A DNA stretch of 64,000 nt from DASZIT01 sp036268775 (lineage in GTDB: Bacteria > Actinomycetota > Acidimicrobiia > Acidimicrobiales > RAAP-2): assembly GCA_036268775.1 (NCBI GenBank), contig DATATM010000010.1:62001-126000 (forward strand), in the 5' to 3' direction. The translations under genes and the position numbers were made by a program. The notes below the pieces were generated by a model that was given only the letters and a program-made list of their open reading frames with translations, was not told the origin of the DNA and did not search any database. Shown here one piece after another: positions 51,923 to 61,128 of this stretch; positions within the stretch are counted from its first letter, which is position 1; every line of letters starts with the position of its first letter.

Positions 51923-52897
51923 ATGATCGAGATCACCCACCACCGGATACCCACCAACGGCATCGAACTCCACGTGGCCGAGAGCGGCCCGGCGGCGGGG
52001 CCACCGATCGTCCTCTGCCACGGCTTCCCCGAGCTCTGGTATTCCTGGCGCCACCAGTTCGGCGCCCTGGCCGGGGCCGGATTCCGGGTGCTGGCCCCGG
52101 ATCTGCGGGGCTACGGCGGGAGCACCCAGCCCCATGGTGACGTGTCCGCCTACGGGGCCGATCGGATCGCCGCCGACCTGGTTGGCCTGTTGGACCACTT
52201 CGGCTACGACCAGGCGGCCTTCTCCGGACACGACTGGGGGGCGATGGTGCTGTGGGAGATGGCCCGCACCCATCCCCAGCGGATGTCGTCGCTCTGCAAC
52301 ATGAGCGTTCCCTTTCTCCAGTCCCCCATGCCGCCGACGGAGATCTTCAACGCCATCTTCGTCGACAAATTCTTCTACATGCTCTACTTCCAGCCGGTCG
52401 GGCCGGCCGAGAAGGAGTTGGAAGCCGACCCCCGGCACTTCTTGCGGAACATGCTGTGGGCGGCGTCCGGTGACGGACTGGGCGGCGGGAGTCTGACCCT
52501 CGACCTCCCGGCGGAAGGTACCGGTTTCCTCGATTCGCTGGCCGAGGCTCCGGACGACCTCCCGAGATGGATCACCGAGGAGGATGTCGACGTCTACGCC
52601 GACGCCTTCAAGGCCAATGGCTTCTTCGGGCCGCTCAGCTACTACCGCAACATCGACGCCAACTGGCAGCGATCCCACGACATCCCCGCCTCCGACCTCG
52701 CCATGCCCACCGGATTCATCTCCGGCTCCGCCGACCCGGTGATCGCCATGACCCCCGGGGCGCTGGAGGCCATGGCCGAGGCCCTTCCCGACTTCCGGGG
52801 AACCACCCTCATCGAGGGAGCCGGGCACTGGGTGCAACAGGAACGGCCGGAGGAGACCAACGCCGCGCTGCTGGCCTTCCTCTCGTCGGTCAGCTGA
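51923..52897 (+). CDS. alpha/beta-hydrolase epoxide hydrolase
   Basis: This 324-residue protein has every catalytic element of a soluble epoxide hydrolase: oxyanion-hole HGFPELWYSWRHQ, nucleophile Asp104 in SGHDWG, cap Tyr152 in YMLYFQ, Tyr241 in SYYRN, Asp271 in SADP and His302 in GHWVQQE. It opens epoxides to diols. It is 5 bp after the LimB-like monooxygenase, which suggests a tandem epoxidation-hydrolysis of an alkene or terpene, with the dehydrogenase upstream. Haloalkane dehalogenase is less likely because of the paired cap tyrosines. The frame opens at 51707, but the ATG at 51923 is the real start. Confidence 0.9.
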   Translation: MIEITHHRIPTNGIELHVAESGPAAGPPIVLCHGFPELWYSWRHQFGALAGAGFRVLAPDLRGYGGSTQPHGDVSAYGADRIAADLVGLLDHFGYDQAAFSGHDWGAMVLWEMARTHPQRMSSLCNMSVPFLQSPMPPTEIFNAIFVDKFFYMLYFQPVGPAEKELEADPRHFLRNMLWAASGDGLGGGSLTLDLPAEGTGFLDSLAEAPDDLPRWITEEDVDVYADAFKANGFFGPLSYYRNIDANWQRSHDIPASDLAMPTGFISGSADPVIAMTPGALEAMAEALPDFRGTTLIEGAGHWVQQERPEETNAALLAFLSSVS

Positions 52898-52899
52898 CG

Positions 52900-54504
52900 C
52901 TAGGCATCGGGCGCGGCGTCGCCGACCAACCCGCTGGCGAACTGCTCCGAGGTCACCAGCTCGACCAGCATCCTGACCCCGAAGCCGGTACCCCCCTTGG
53001 TGAGATAACGGAGGTTCTCATCCGAGCGGGCCGGCCCGGCGATGTCGAGATGGGCCCAGGGCACGTCGCCCACGAACTCGCGGAGTAACAAGGCGGCGGA
53101 GATGCTGCCCGCCTGACCCGGCCGACCCACGTTCCGCATGTCGGCCACTTCGGAGTCGATGTGGTTCCGATAGTCGTCCGGAAGCGGGAGCGGCCACACC
53201 GGTTCCCCCGACCGCTCGCCGGCCGCTTCCACCTGTTCCATCAGATTTTCGTCATTGCCGAGGAGCCCGGCGATCTCCTTCCCCAAGGCGACCACCGCGG
53301 CGCCGGTGAGGGTGGCCAGGTCCACGATGGCATCGGCGCCCGACTCCACCGCCAGCGAGAGCCCGTCCGCCAGTACCAGGCGACCCTCGGCATCGGTGTT
53401 GAGCACTTCGATGGTCTTCCCGTTCCGGGCGGTCAGGACATCGGACGGCTTGATGGCCGTCCCACTCGGCATGTTCTCGGTCAACGGGGTGAACACCGTC
53501 ACCCGGATGCGCGCCTTCAGGGCGGCGATGGCGTCCAGCGCGCACATCACCGCCGCCGCCCCACCCATGTCGGTCTTCATGGTCTCCATGCCGCCGGGCG
53601 TCTTCAGCGACAGTCCGCCGGAGTCGAAGGTGATCCCTTTCCCCACCAGCGCCACATGCGGCGTCCGCCCCTCCACCACCAGAGGGTCGGACGGCAGGTA
53701 CTCCGCCTTCACCAGCCGCGGCGGTTGGGCCGACCCCCGGGCCACCCCGAGCAGACCGCCCAACTTCTCCTCGGCGATGCGCTCCTCGTCCCACACCTCG
53801 ATGGAGATCTCCGGGACGTCCCCGAAGCGGTCGACAAACACCTGGGCGAATTTCTGGGGGGTCAAGGAGCTGGGGGGCTCGTTGATCAGATCCCGGGCCA
53901 GTGCCGTCGATTCCGCCACCCGGGCGCCCCGGGCGCAGCCGGCCCCGACCGACGCTTCCGCCTCCGGAGTTTCGACCACCAGCAGCAACCGCCCGAGCCC
54001 CTCCGGCGGTTCGGCGGTCCGGAAGGCGTCATAGCGATAGGAGGCGAGCAGGGCACCCTCGGCGGCGGCGGCGCCCATCTGGTCCGGCGAGATGGCCACC
54101 TCCCGGGGGAGGAGAAAGGCCGCCGTCCCCCCCGAACCGGCGGCCCGAACGAACGACGCCGCGGCTCGACGCAAGGTTTCCACCCCGGCGTCCCCCACCA
54201 GCTTGGCCGCCTCCCCGACCCCCACCAACACCGAGGCGGTGGGCGCCTGATCATCGGAGGCCGACGACGGGTCCAGAAACGGGCTGGTGCCGGAAGCCAG
54301 GAACACCAGGGTCTGGCCCACCTTGCCGGTGAAGCCGTGCCGCTTACACCAGGCCGCATCCAGGACCACCGGGGCCGCCCCACCGGCGGGGGTGGCATCC
54401 ACGGTCGCCCCCACCCGGGGGCCTTCGCCGCTGGCGAACACCGGGATCCCGACGGCCACCAGATCCTCGGGCAACCCCGTGGCTACAACGCACTCGATCT
54501 TCAC
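52900..54504 (-). CDS. pepA: leucyl aminopeptidase (M17)
   Basis: This 534-residue enzyme has the C-terminal M17 catalytic domain intact: VGKGITFDSGGLSLKTPGGMETMKTDMGGAAAV (metal-binding Lys and Asp) and NTDAEGRLVLADGL with the catalytic Arg. LLREFVGDVPWAHLDIAGPA is also seen. It removes N-terminal residues from peptides as a hexamer. The GTG start overlaps the stop of the cobalamin adenosyltransferase gene by 4 bp (GTGA), so the two are coupled. It converges with the epoxide hydrolase, 3 bp away. Confidence 0.95.
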   Translation of the reverse strand: MKIECVVATGLPEDLVAVGIPVFASGEGPRVGATVDATPAGGAAPVVLDAAWCKRHGFTGKVGQTLVFLASGTSPFLDPSSASDDQAPTASVLVGVGEAAKLVGDAGVETLRRAAASFVRAAGSGGTAAFLLPREVAISPDQMGAAAAEGALLASYRYDAFRTAEPPEGLGRLLLVVETPEAEASVGAGCARGARVAESTALARDLINEPPSSLTPQKFAQVFVDRFGDVPEISIEVWDEERIAEEKLGGLLGVARGSAQPPRLVKAEYLPSDPLVVEGRTPHVALVGKGITFDSGGLSLKTPGGMETMKTDMGGAAAVMCALDAIAALKARIRVTVFTPLTENMPSGTAIKPSDVLTARNGKTIEVLNTDAEGRLVLADGLSLAVESGADAIVDLATLTGAAVVALGKEIAGLLGNDENLMEQVEAAGERSGEPVWPLPLPDDYRNHIDSEVADMRNVGRPGQAGSISAALLLREFVGDVPWAHLDIAGPARSDENLRYLTKGGTGFGVRMLVELVTSEQFASGLVGDAAPDA

Positions 54505-55145
54505 GCCCGCTCCTCTTGATCGTCACCTGCCGCCTCGGTGGCGGTCTCCTGGTGGCTCTGGCTTCCTGATGTCCGAGAGGTCGTCTTCCCCCGGCGCCTC
54601 CGGGCCGACCCCCGGGCCAACAGATGCTCCTCCCCTTCGGTCCAGCGGGCCATCGCCCACAACAGGTCGGAGAGCCGGTTGAGGTACTGGCCCACCAATG
54701 AGCCGTCGACCGGATCCGACACCGTCAGCCGTTCGGCCCGGCGCACGATGGTGCGGGCCAGATCCAGCGCCGCCGACACCCGGGTGGCGCCCGGAACCAC
54801 GAACTCGGCAGGCATCTCGAACCGCTCGATGAGGTTGTCGATGTGGGCCTCGAGGGCCGCCACCATCTCGGAGGTGACCAGGGTCGTCCCCCCCACCAGC
54901 TTCGCCCGCTTGGAGGGGTCGGTCGCCACCTCGGCCATGAGCACATAAAGGTCCCGTTCCAGGCCGATCAGGAGGGTGTCGAGCTCGGATCCGGCTTCCG
55001 CCTCGGCCCGGGCCACCCCCATCGACGCCTGGGCTTCGTCCACCGCCCCGTTGATCTGCATGATCACGGAGTCCTTGGGCACCCGTCCGCCGTAGAGGAG
55101 TCCGGTGGTGCCGTCGTCTCCGGTCTTCGTATAGATCTTCAACAT
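54501..55145 (-). CDS. pduO: PduO-type cob(I)alamin adenosyltransferase
   Basis: This 214-residue protein has KIYTKTGDDGTTGLLYGGRVPKDS (ATP-binding N-terminus), AVDEAQASMGVAR, and the trimer-interface FVVPGATRVSAALDLARTIVRRAER motif, followed by YLNRLSDLLWAMAR. It makes adenosylcobalamin, the cofactor needed by methylmalonyl-CoA mutase at 44.8 kb. The C-terminal 40 residues are charged and disordered. I use the ATG at 55145; a GTG 6 nt upstream is possible. It is divergent from MetH, the other B12 enzyme here. Confidence 0.93.
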   Translation of the reverse strand: MLKIYTKTGDDGTTGLLYGGRVPKDSVIMQINGAVDEAQASMGVARAEAEAGSELDTLLIGLERDLYVLMAEVATDPSKRAKLVGGTTLVTSEMVAALEAHIDNLIERFEMPAEFVVPGATRVSAALDLARTIVRRAERLTVSDPVDGSLVGQYLNRLSDLLWAMARWTEGEEHLLARGSARRRRGKTTSRTSGSQSHQETATEAAGDDQEERA

Positions 55146-55203
55146 GCCCACGTCACCGAGGGAATGCTAAGCGATCTCGGCTGTCGGCCAGGCTGAAGGC
55201 CGG

Positions 55204-55209
55204 TATCCT
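55204..55209 (+). promoter_or_regulatory. -10 box of metH
   Basis: TATCCT, 9 nt before the metH ATG at 55219. The intergenic space of only 73 bp leaves no room for a cobalamin riboswitch. Confidence 0.45.
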
Positions 55210-55218
55210 TTGTGGACC

Positions 55219-58200
55219 ATGACCAAGAGCGCCCCCTCGGATTCCAGCTACCTTCGCGCCATCTCCGAGCGGGTGGTCATCTTCGACGGCGCCATGGGCA
55301 CCAATCTCCAGCTGGCCGACCTGACCGCCGACGACTTCGGCGGCCCCGACCTGGAAGGGTGCAACGAGCTCCTGGTCATCACCCGACCCGACGCCGTCGA
55401 CCGGGTCCATCGGTCGTTCTTCGAGGTCGGCTGCGACGTGGTGGAGACCGACACCTTCGGGGCCTTCAGCCCGGTGTTGGCCGAGTACGGCCAGGCCCAT
55501 CGGGTCCATGAGCTGAACCTGGCCGCCGCCACCCTGGCCCGTCAAGCCGCCGACGACTTCTCCACCCCGGACCGCCCCCGCTGGGTGGCCGGCAGCATCG
55601 GGCCCGGGACCAAGTTCCCCACCCTCGGCCAGATCCGGTACGCCGACCTGCGGGACGCCTACCAGGAGCAGGCCACCGGGCTCCTGGAGGGGCGGGTCGA
55701 TCTGATCGTCATCGAGACCGTCTTCGACCTCCTTCAGGCCAAAGCCGCCATCAACGGTGCCCGCCGGGCGATGGCGGCAGCCGGCCGGCAAGTGCCCATC
55801 CAGGTCCAGGTCACCATCGAGCTGACCGGCACCATGCTGCCCGGCACCGAGATCGGCGCGGCGCTCTGTGCCCTCGAGGCCATGGACATCGACCTCATCG
55901 GCCTCAACTGCGCCACCGGCCCGTCGGAGATGTTCGAGCCCTTGCGCCATCTCACCGCCCACGCCTCCATCCCGGTGAGCTGCCTCCCCAACGCCGGGCT
56001 GCCCTCGGTGGTGGACGGGGCCATGCACTACGACCTGACGCCCGACCAGCTGGCCGAGTTCCACCGCCAGTTCGTGAGCGAGCTCGGGGTCTCGGTGATC
56101 GGCGGTTGCTGTGGCACCCTCCCGGCCCACCTGTCAGCGGTGGTGGAGGCCTGCGCCGACCTCACCCCGGCCGCCCGGACTCCGGAGCCGGAGCCGGGTT
56201 CGGCTTCCATCTACACCGCGGTCCCCTTCACCCAGGACGCCTCGGTCCTGGTGATCGGCGAGCGGACCAACGCCAACGGATCGAAGCGGTTCCGCGAGGC
56301 GATGCTGGAAAAGGACTGGGACACCTGCGTGGCCATGGCCCGCGACCAGGTGAAGGAAGGCTCCCACCTCATCGATGTCTGCGTCGACTACGTCGGCGCC
56401 GACGGGGTGGCCGACATGGAAGAGGTGGCCTCCCGCTTCGCCACCCAGTCCACCGCGCCGCTGATGGTCGACTCCACCGAAGCGCCGGTGGTGGAGACCG
56501 CCCTGTCGTGGATCGGGGGGCGGGCGGTCATCAACTCGGTCAACCTCGAAGACGGGGACGACCCGAGCACCCGCTTCCACAAGGTCCTCACCTTGGCCAA
56601 GGAGTTCGGTGCCGCGGTGGTCTGCACCTGCATCGACACCGACGGCCAGGCCCGGACCGCCGATTGGAAGTTCCGGGCGGCCAAGGCCATCTACGACATT
56701 GCCACCGAGCGTTACGGGCTGCGAGCTTCCGACCTCCTCTTCGACCCCTTGGCCCTCCCTCTCTCCACCGGCATGGAGGAGAGCCGGCGTGACGGCATCG
56801 AGACCATCGAGGGCATCCGCCGGATCAAGGCCGAGCTTCCCGGCGTTTACACCGTGTTCGGTTTGTCGAATGTGTCCTTCGGGCTCAACCCGGCGGCCCG
56901 CCAAGTCCTCAATTCGGTCTTCCTCCACGAGTGCGTGGAAGCCGGGCTGGATGCCGCCATCGTCCACGCCTCCAAGATCCTTCCCCTCTCGAAGGTCGAC
57001 GAGCGGGCCCGGGAAGTCTGCCTCGACCTCATCTACGACCGCCGCCGAGAAGGCTACGACCCCTTGACCGAGCTCTTGGAGCTGTTCGAAGGGGCGTCGA
57101 CCTTCTCGGTCACCACCACCGAGGACCGGTCGGGGTGGCCCGTCGAGCAACGCCTCGAGCACCGGATCATCGACGGCGACCGCAATGGTCTCGAAGCTGA
57201 CCTCGACGAGGCCATGGCCGCCGGCATGGCCCCGCTGGCCATCGTGAACGACATGCTGTTGGCGGGGATGAAGACGGTGGGCGAGCTGTTCGGAGCCGGG
57301 GAGATGCAGCTGCCCTTCGTGCTCGGCTCCGCCGAGACGATGAAGACGGCGGTGGCCTACCTCGAGCCGCACATGGAGAAGACCGACCAAGGCGGCAAGG
57401 GCACCATGGTGCTGGCCACCGTCAAAGGCGATGTCCACGACATCGGCAAGAATCTGGTCGACATCATCCTGACCAACAACGGCTACACGGTGAAGAACCT
57501 CGGCATCAAGGTGGGGATCGCCGACATGGTCAACGCCCTGGAGGAGTTCGAGGCCGACGCCATCGGCATGAGCGGTCTGCTGGTGAAGTCGACCCTGATC
57601 ATGCGGGACAACCTCGACGAGCTCAACCGCCGGGGCCTGTCGAACATCCCGGTGATCCTGGGCGGGGCGGCCCTGACCCGCACCTACGTCGAGCGGGACC
57701 TCCGGGAGGTCTACGAGGGCCGGCTGTTCTACGGCAAGGACGCCTTCGAGGGCCTGCGCACCATGGACAGACTGGTGGAGATCACCAAGACCGGCGAGGA
57801 CGACCCGGAGTTCGGTCGCGCCATCGGCGGACGGAACCTCGGGCCCCGCAAGAGCGAGCAGCGCAAGCAGAAGGCCAAGGAGGCCCTCGAGCGGGGCGAC
57901 GTGCTCCCGACCCGGTCCCCGACGGTGGCGGCCGACAACCCGTTGTTCACCCCCCCGTTCGTCGGCAGCCGGATCGCCAAGGGCATCGCCATCGACGACA
58001 TCGCCGCCTACATCAACGAGACCGCCCTGTTCCGCAACCAGTGGGGCTACCGCCCGGAGGGCGGCGAGGACGACGGGGCCTTCAAGGACCGGGTCCGGTC
58101 GCTGCTCCGGTCGCGGCTGGCCGAAGCCAAGGCGGAACAACTCCTGGTCCCCCAAGTCGCCTGGGGCCACTTCGCCGCCAACGCCGACGGGAACGACCTG

Positions 58201-58728
58201 GTCATCTTCAAGGACGAGTCGCGCTCCTCGGAGTGGATGCGGTTCAGCTTCCCCCGGCAGGTCGAAGATCCCTTCCTCTGCATCAGCGACTTCTTCCGGA
58301 CGGTCGACTCCGGAGAAGAGGACTTCGCCAGCTTCCAGGTGGTGACCATGGGTCGCCGGGTGTCGGAGGAGACGGCCCGGCTCTTCGCCGCCGACGAATA
58401 CCAGAACTACCTCTACCTCCACGGCCTCGGGGTGGAGATGGCCGAGTCCCTGGCCGAATACTGGCACCACCGGATCCGGGAGGAGCTCGGCTTCGACAAC
58501 GAGGACGGACCCTCGCTGGCCGGCCTGTTCCGCCAGAAGTACCGGGGCGGACGGTACTCCTGGGGCTATCCGGCCTGTCCGGATCTGGAGGACAATGCCA
58601 AAGTCGTGGAGCTGCTGGGTGCCGACCGGATCGGCGTGGAGGTCAGCGAGGGGTTCCAGCTCCACCCGGAGCAGTCCACCACCGCCATCATCTGTCATCA
58701 CCCGCAAGCCAAGTACTTCGTGGCCTAG
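55219..58728 (+). CDS. metH: cobalamin-dependent methionine synthase
   Basis: This 1169-residue protein has all four MetH modules. The homocysteine domain carries the zinc cysteines LIGLNC and GGCCG (near residues 235 and 300). The pterin domain has NANGSKRFREAM and DVCVDYVGADGVADMEE. The B12 domain has DVHDIGKN (738-745; His740 the axial ligand). The activation domain has RYSWGYPACPDLEDN near the C-terminus. It methylates homocysteine using methyl-THF and cob(I)alamin. The usual start ATG at 55219 has a TATCCT box 9 nt upstream; a TTG at 55210 is less likely. It is divergent from the adenosyltransferase gene. Confidence 0.96.
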   Translation: MTKSAPSDSSYLRAISERVVIFDGAMGTNLQLADLTADDFGGPDLEGCNELLVITRPDAVDRVHRSFFEVGCDVVETDTFGAFSPVLAEYGQAHRVHELNLAAATLARQAADDFSTPDRPRWVAGSIGPGTKFPTLGQIRYADLRDAYQEQATGLLEGRVDLIVIETVFDLLQAKAAINGARRAMAAAGRQVPIQVQVTIELTGTMLPGTEIGAALCALEAMDIDLIGLNCATGPSEMFEPLRHLTAHASIPVSCLPNAGLPSVVDGAMHYDLTPDQLAEFHRQFVSELGVSVIGGCCGTLPAHLSAVVEACADLTPAARTPEPEPGSASIYTAVPFTQDASVLVIGERTNANGSKRFREAMLEKDWDTCVAMARDQVKEGSHLIDVCVDYVGADGVADMEEVASRFATQSTAPLMVDSTEAPVVETALSWIGGRAVINSVNLEDGDDPSTRFHKVLTLAKEFGAAVVCTCIDTDGQARTADWKFRAAKAIYDIATERYGLRASDLLFDPLALPLSTGMEESRRDGIETIEGIRRIKAELPGVYTVFGLSNVSFGLNPAARQVLNSVFLHECVEAGLDAAIVHASKILPLSKVDERAREVCLDLIYDRRREGYDPLTELLELFEGASTFSVTTTEDRSGWPVEQRLEHRIIDGDRNGLEADLDEAMAAGMAPLAIVNDMLLAGMKTVGELFGAGEMQLPFVLGSAETMKTAVAYLEPHMEKTDQGGKGTMVLATVKGDVHDIGKNLVDIILTNNGYTVKNLGIKVGIADMVNALEEFEADAIGMSGLLVKSTLIMRDNLDELNRRGLSNIPVILGGAALTRTYVERDLREVYEGRLFYGKDAFEGLRTMDRLVEITKTGEDDPEFGRAIGGRNLGPRKSEQRKQKAKEALERGDVLPTRSPTVAADNPLFTPPFVGSRIAKGIAIDDIAAYINETALFRNQWGYRPEGGEDDGAFKDRVRSLLRSRLAEAKAEQLLVPQVAWGHFAANADGNDLVIFKDESRSSEWMRFSFPRQVEDPFLCISDFFRTVDSGEEDFASFQVVTMGRRVSEETARLFAADEYQNYLYLHGLGVEMAESLAEYWHHRIREELGFDNEDGPSLAGLFRQKYRGGRYSWGYPACPDLEDNAKVVELLGADRIGVEVSEGFQLHPEQSTTAIICHHPQAKYFVA

Positions 58729-58739
58729 GGACTCCGTCA

Positions 58740-60365
58740 TTGAGATCTGACCGACCGGGGCCGGCAACTCCCGGGTTCGCAAGGTTGGTGGTGGCTCTGG
58801 TGTCCCTGGCCACCTCGGCGGCAGTGCTGCCGTTCGGGATGTTGGGGGCCCCGGCGGCCGGAGCCGCCGGGGGCCCGACGACCACCAGCTACCCGCCCAT
58901 CGCCACGGTGATGATCCAGAGCCCGCTGCCCAACTTCACCGTGGGCGCCCCGGGCCCGACCAACGGTCCGTTGACCGCCGCCGAGTTGGGGGCGCTGTCA
59001 ACCAACCCCCAGCAGGCGGAGTCCCAGTTCAACCGATTGGCCACCCAGAAGGGGTTCGGGGCCTATCTCCGGCTCTGGACCGACGCCAATGGTCCCGGGA
59101 AGGGGGCCAATGACATCGTCGTCACCCTCTATCGCATTCCGAACTTGCCGGACGCCGCCTCGTTCGCCTCCGGGTCCCAGCAGCCCTACCAGCAGCCGGG
59201 GGCGGCGACCAGTTTTTCCGTGCCCAGCATTCCCGGCGCCCACGGCTACACCGTTTCCATCTCCTCACCGAGCCAGGTGACCGAGCAGGTGGTGCTGTTC
59301 CGGACCGGGCCCTACGTGGCCATCGTCCAGCTGGCGTCGTCGGTGGCGGCCACCAATCCGGCGTCACTCAATCCGTCCGATGCCATCAGCGTCAGCTTTC
59401 AGCAGTACACCGCTGCCCTTCACGCCGCCGGCACCCCGACCAGCGGGACTCCGTCGGGGACGCCGTCCACCGCCAAGTCCGGCAGCCTGCTTCCGCCGGT
59501 GCTGGCCATCATCGGCGGTCTGGTGGTGTTGGCGGCGGTTGCCTGGCTGGCCGCCGGCCCGCCGCGGGAGCGGCGGCGGCGTCGACGGGCCATCGGGTTG
59601 GGGGTGCCTCGGGTCTCCCATGACGCCGGCGCCGCTCTCCCCATCGACGTCCCCTCGGCCGACCCCCGCCCGGTCCGCCTGGCCCGCGGGCCGGTGATTC
59701 GGGTGGTCGAGGTCGAACCGGCGACCGGAGAGCCGAAGGCGGTACCGGCCACCCGGATGAACCCGGCGCCCGCCCCGCCCGAAGCCGAGCCGGTGCCCAC
59801 CTCGGAGGCGGTGCTGAAACCGGCTCCGGTGCTGGATCCGGAGCCAGAACCGGATCCGCCGTCGGAACCGGTGTTCTCCCCGGAGCCGGCCTTCGAGTCG
59901 GAGCCGGTGTTCGACCCCGGCCGGGAGCCGGCCTTCGAAGCGGCGGTCGAGCCGGAGATCGAGGCAGCCGACGCCTGGTTGGCGGGCCAACGGTGGTCGG
60001 ACCCCGAACCGGTGGCCGGTCCGTTGTACGAGTCGATGGCGGAGCCGGACCTGGAGGAACTGGAACTCGCCGAGTCGGCGCTGGCGGACCTGGCGGCGAT
60101 GGAACTGGCGGAGTTGGCCGGCCCGGTGGCGTCGGTGCCGGAATCCGCCACCGGGCAGCCGGCCGTGATCCCCACCGCCGGAGAGCGGGGGCTGGCTTCC
60201 AACGGCTCCGGATCCCCGGCCACCCCCATCGATCAGATCGAACCGCCCCCGGAAGGGACCCCCGCCGGCTGGCTGCGTGACCCCTCAGGCTCGGGCGACG
60301 TGGTCCGCTACTGGGACGGCCAGGCCTGGACTTCCCATGTGGCCACCCGGGCGATCAAGCACTGA
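58740..60365 (+). CDS. membrane-anchored protein with DUF2510 C-terminal domain
   Basis: This 541-residue protein has a signal/anchor near the start (FARLVVALVSLATSAAVLPFGM). An exterior domain of about 200 residues follows, then a second membrane helix (LLPPVLAIIGGLVVLAAVAWLA) and a cytosolic acidic Pro/Glu-rich linker with repeated EPEPEP and SEPVF elements. It ends in a DUF2510 domain, PAGWLRDPSGSGDVVRYWDGQAWT. DUF2510 modules are common in actinobacterial membrane proteins, with unknown role. I chose the TTG at 58740, with AGGGA 8 nt upstream, since upstream frame is MetH sequence in another frame. Confidence 0.78.
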   Translation: MRSDRPGPATPGFARLVVALVSLATSAAVLPFGMLGAPAAGAAGGPTTTSYPPIATVMIQSPLPNFTVGAPGPTNGPLTAAELGALSTNPQQAESQFNRLATQKGFGAYLRLWTDANGPGKGANDIVVTLYRIPNLPDAASFASGSQQPYQQPGAATSFSVPSIPGAHGYTVSISSPSQVTEQVVLFRTGPYVAIVQLASSVAATNPASLNPSDAISVSFQQYTAALHAAGTPTSGTPSGTPSTAKSGSLLPPVLAIIGGLVVLAAVAWLAAGPPRERRRRRRAIGLGVPRVSHDAGAALPIDVPSADPRPVRLARGPVIRVVEVEPATGEPKAVPATRMNPAPAPPEAEPVPTSEAVLKPAPVLDPEPEPDPPSEPVFSPEPAFESEPVFDPGREPAFEAAVEPEIEAADAWLAGQRWSDPEPVAGPLYESMAEPDLEELELAESALADLAAMELAELAGPVASVPESATGQPAVIPTAGERGLASNGSGSPATPIDQIEPPPEGTPAGWLRDPSGSGDVVRYWDGQAWTSHVATRAIKH

Positions 60366-60392
60366 CCGAGCGCCAGTCGCCCAACCGCGGGG

Positions 60393-61118
60393 TCAGAGCG
60401 CCAGCGTGGCGCCGCCGTCCACCACCACCGCCGCCCCGTTGATGAAGCCGGCCGGCTGCGAGCAGAGGAACGCCACCACCTGGCCGAAATCGGCCGGGTC
60501 GCCCATCGGTCCCGAGCCACCCAATTCCTTCATGCGGTCAGTGGCATGCGCCCCCGGACAGGCGACGTTCAGGGTGATCCCGCTCTGTTCGGCGGCCAGG
60601 TCCTGAGCCGCCGTCTTCGCCCACGCCCAGAGGCCGACCCGAGCGGTGTTGGACAACGCCAACGCCGGCAGCGGTTGCACCACCGAGTAGGAGGCGATGC
60701 AGCAGATCCGTCCCCAGCCGCGTGGGCGCATGACCGGAACCGCCGCCTGGACCAGCCGGATCGACGCTCGCAGATTCAGGTTGAGCGCCCCGTCGAGCTG
60801 CTCGTCGGTGACGTCGAGCGAATGGGCGGGAGGCGGTCCTCCGGCATTGGCCACCGCGATGTCCACCCCGCCGAAGTGGTCGACCGCGGCACCGACCAGC
60901 GCCGCCGGCACCTCGGCATCGCCGATGTCCCCGACCACGGTGACGACCTCGGCCCCGGAGGCCCGCAGCGATTCCGCCGCCGACAGGAGGGCATCCTTCC
61001 CCCGCGACGACAGCACCAGTCGCACCCCTTCGGCGGCCAACGCCTGGGCGGTGGCGAACCCCAGCCCGCGGGAGGCGGCGGCTACCACCGCCACCTTGCC
61101 GTCAAGACCCAGATCCAC
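60393..61118 (-). CDS. SDR-family protein lacking the canonical YxxxK
   Basis: This 241-residue Rossmann protein keeps the coenzyme loop (AAASRGLGFATAQALA, 13-28), NAGG at 91-94, and the serine strand (Ser143). At the position of the catalytic Tyr and Lys it has Ser156-Asn-Thr-Ala-Arg160. The spacing (13, then 4 residues) shows this is the genuine site. Such SNxxR-type SDRs occur in bacteria, and whether they are catalytic is not established. The GTG at 61118 has GGGGAAGG upstream. It is the last gene in the LipBA-peptidase operon. Confidence 0.85.
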   Translation of the reverse strand: MDLGLDGKVAVVAAASRGLGFATAQALAAEGVRLVLSSRGKDALLSAAESLRASGAEVVTVVGDIGDAEVPAALVGAAVDHFGGVDIAVANAGGPPPAHSLDVTDEQLDGALNLNLRASIRLVQAAVPVMRPRGWGRICCIASYSVVQPLPALALSNTARVGLWAWAKTAAQDLAAEQSGITLNVACPGAHATDRMKELGGSGPMGDPADFGQVVAFLCSQPAGFINGAAVVVDGGATLAL

Positions 61119-61128
61119 CTGCCTTCCC

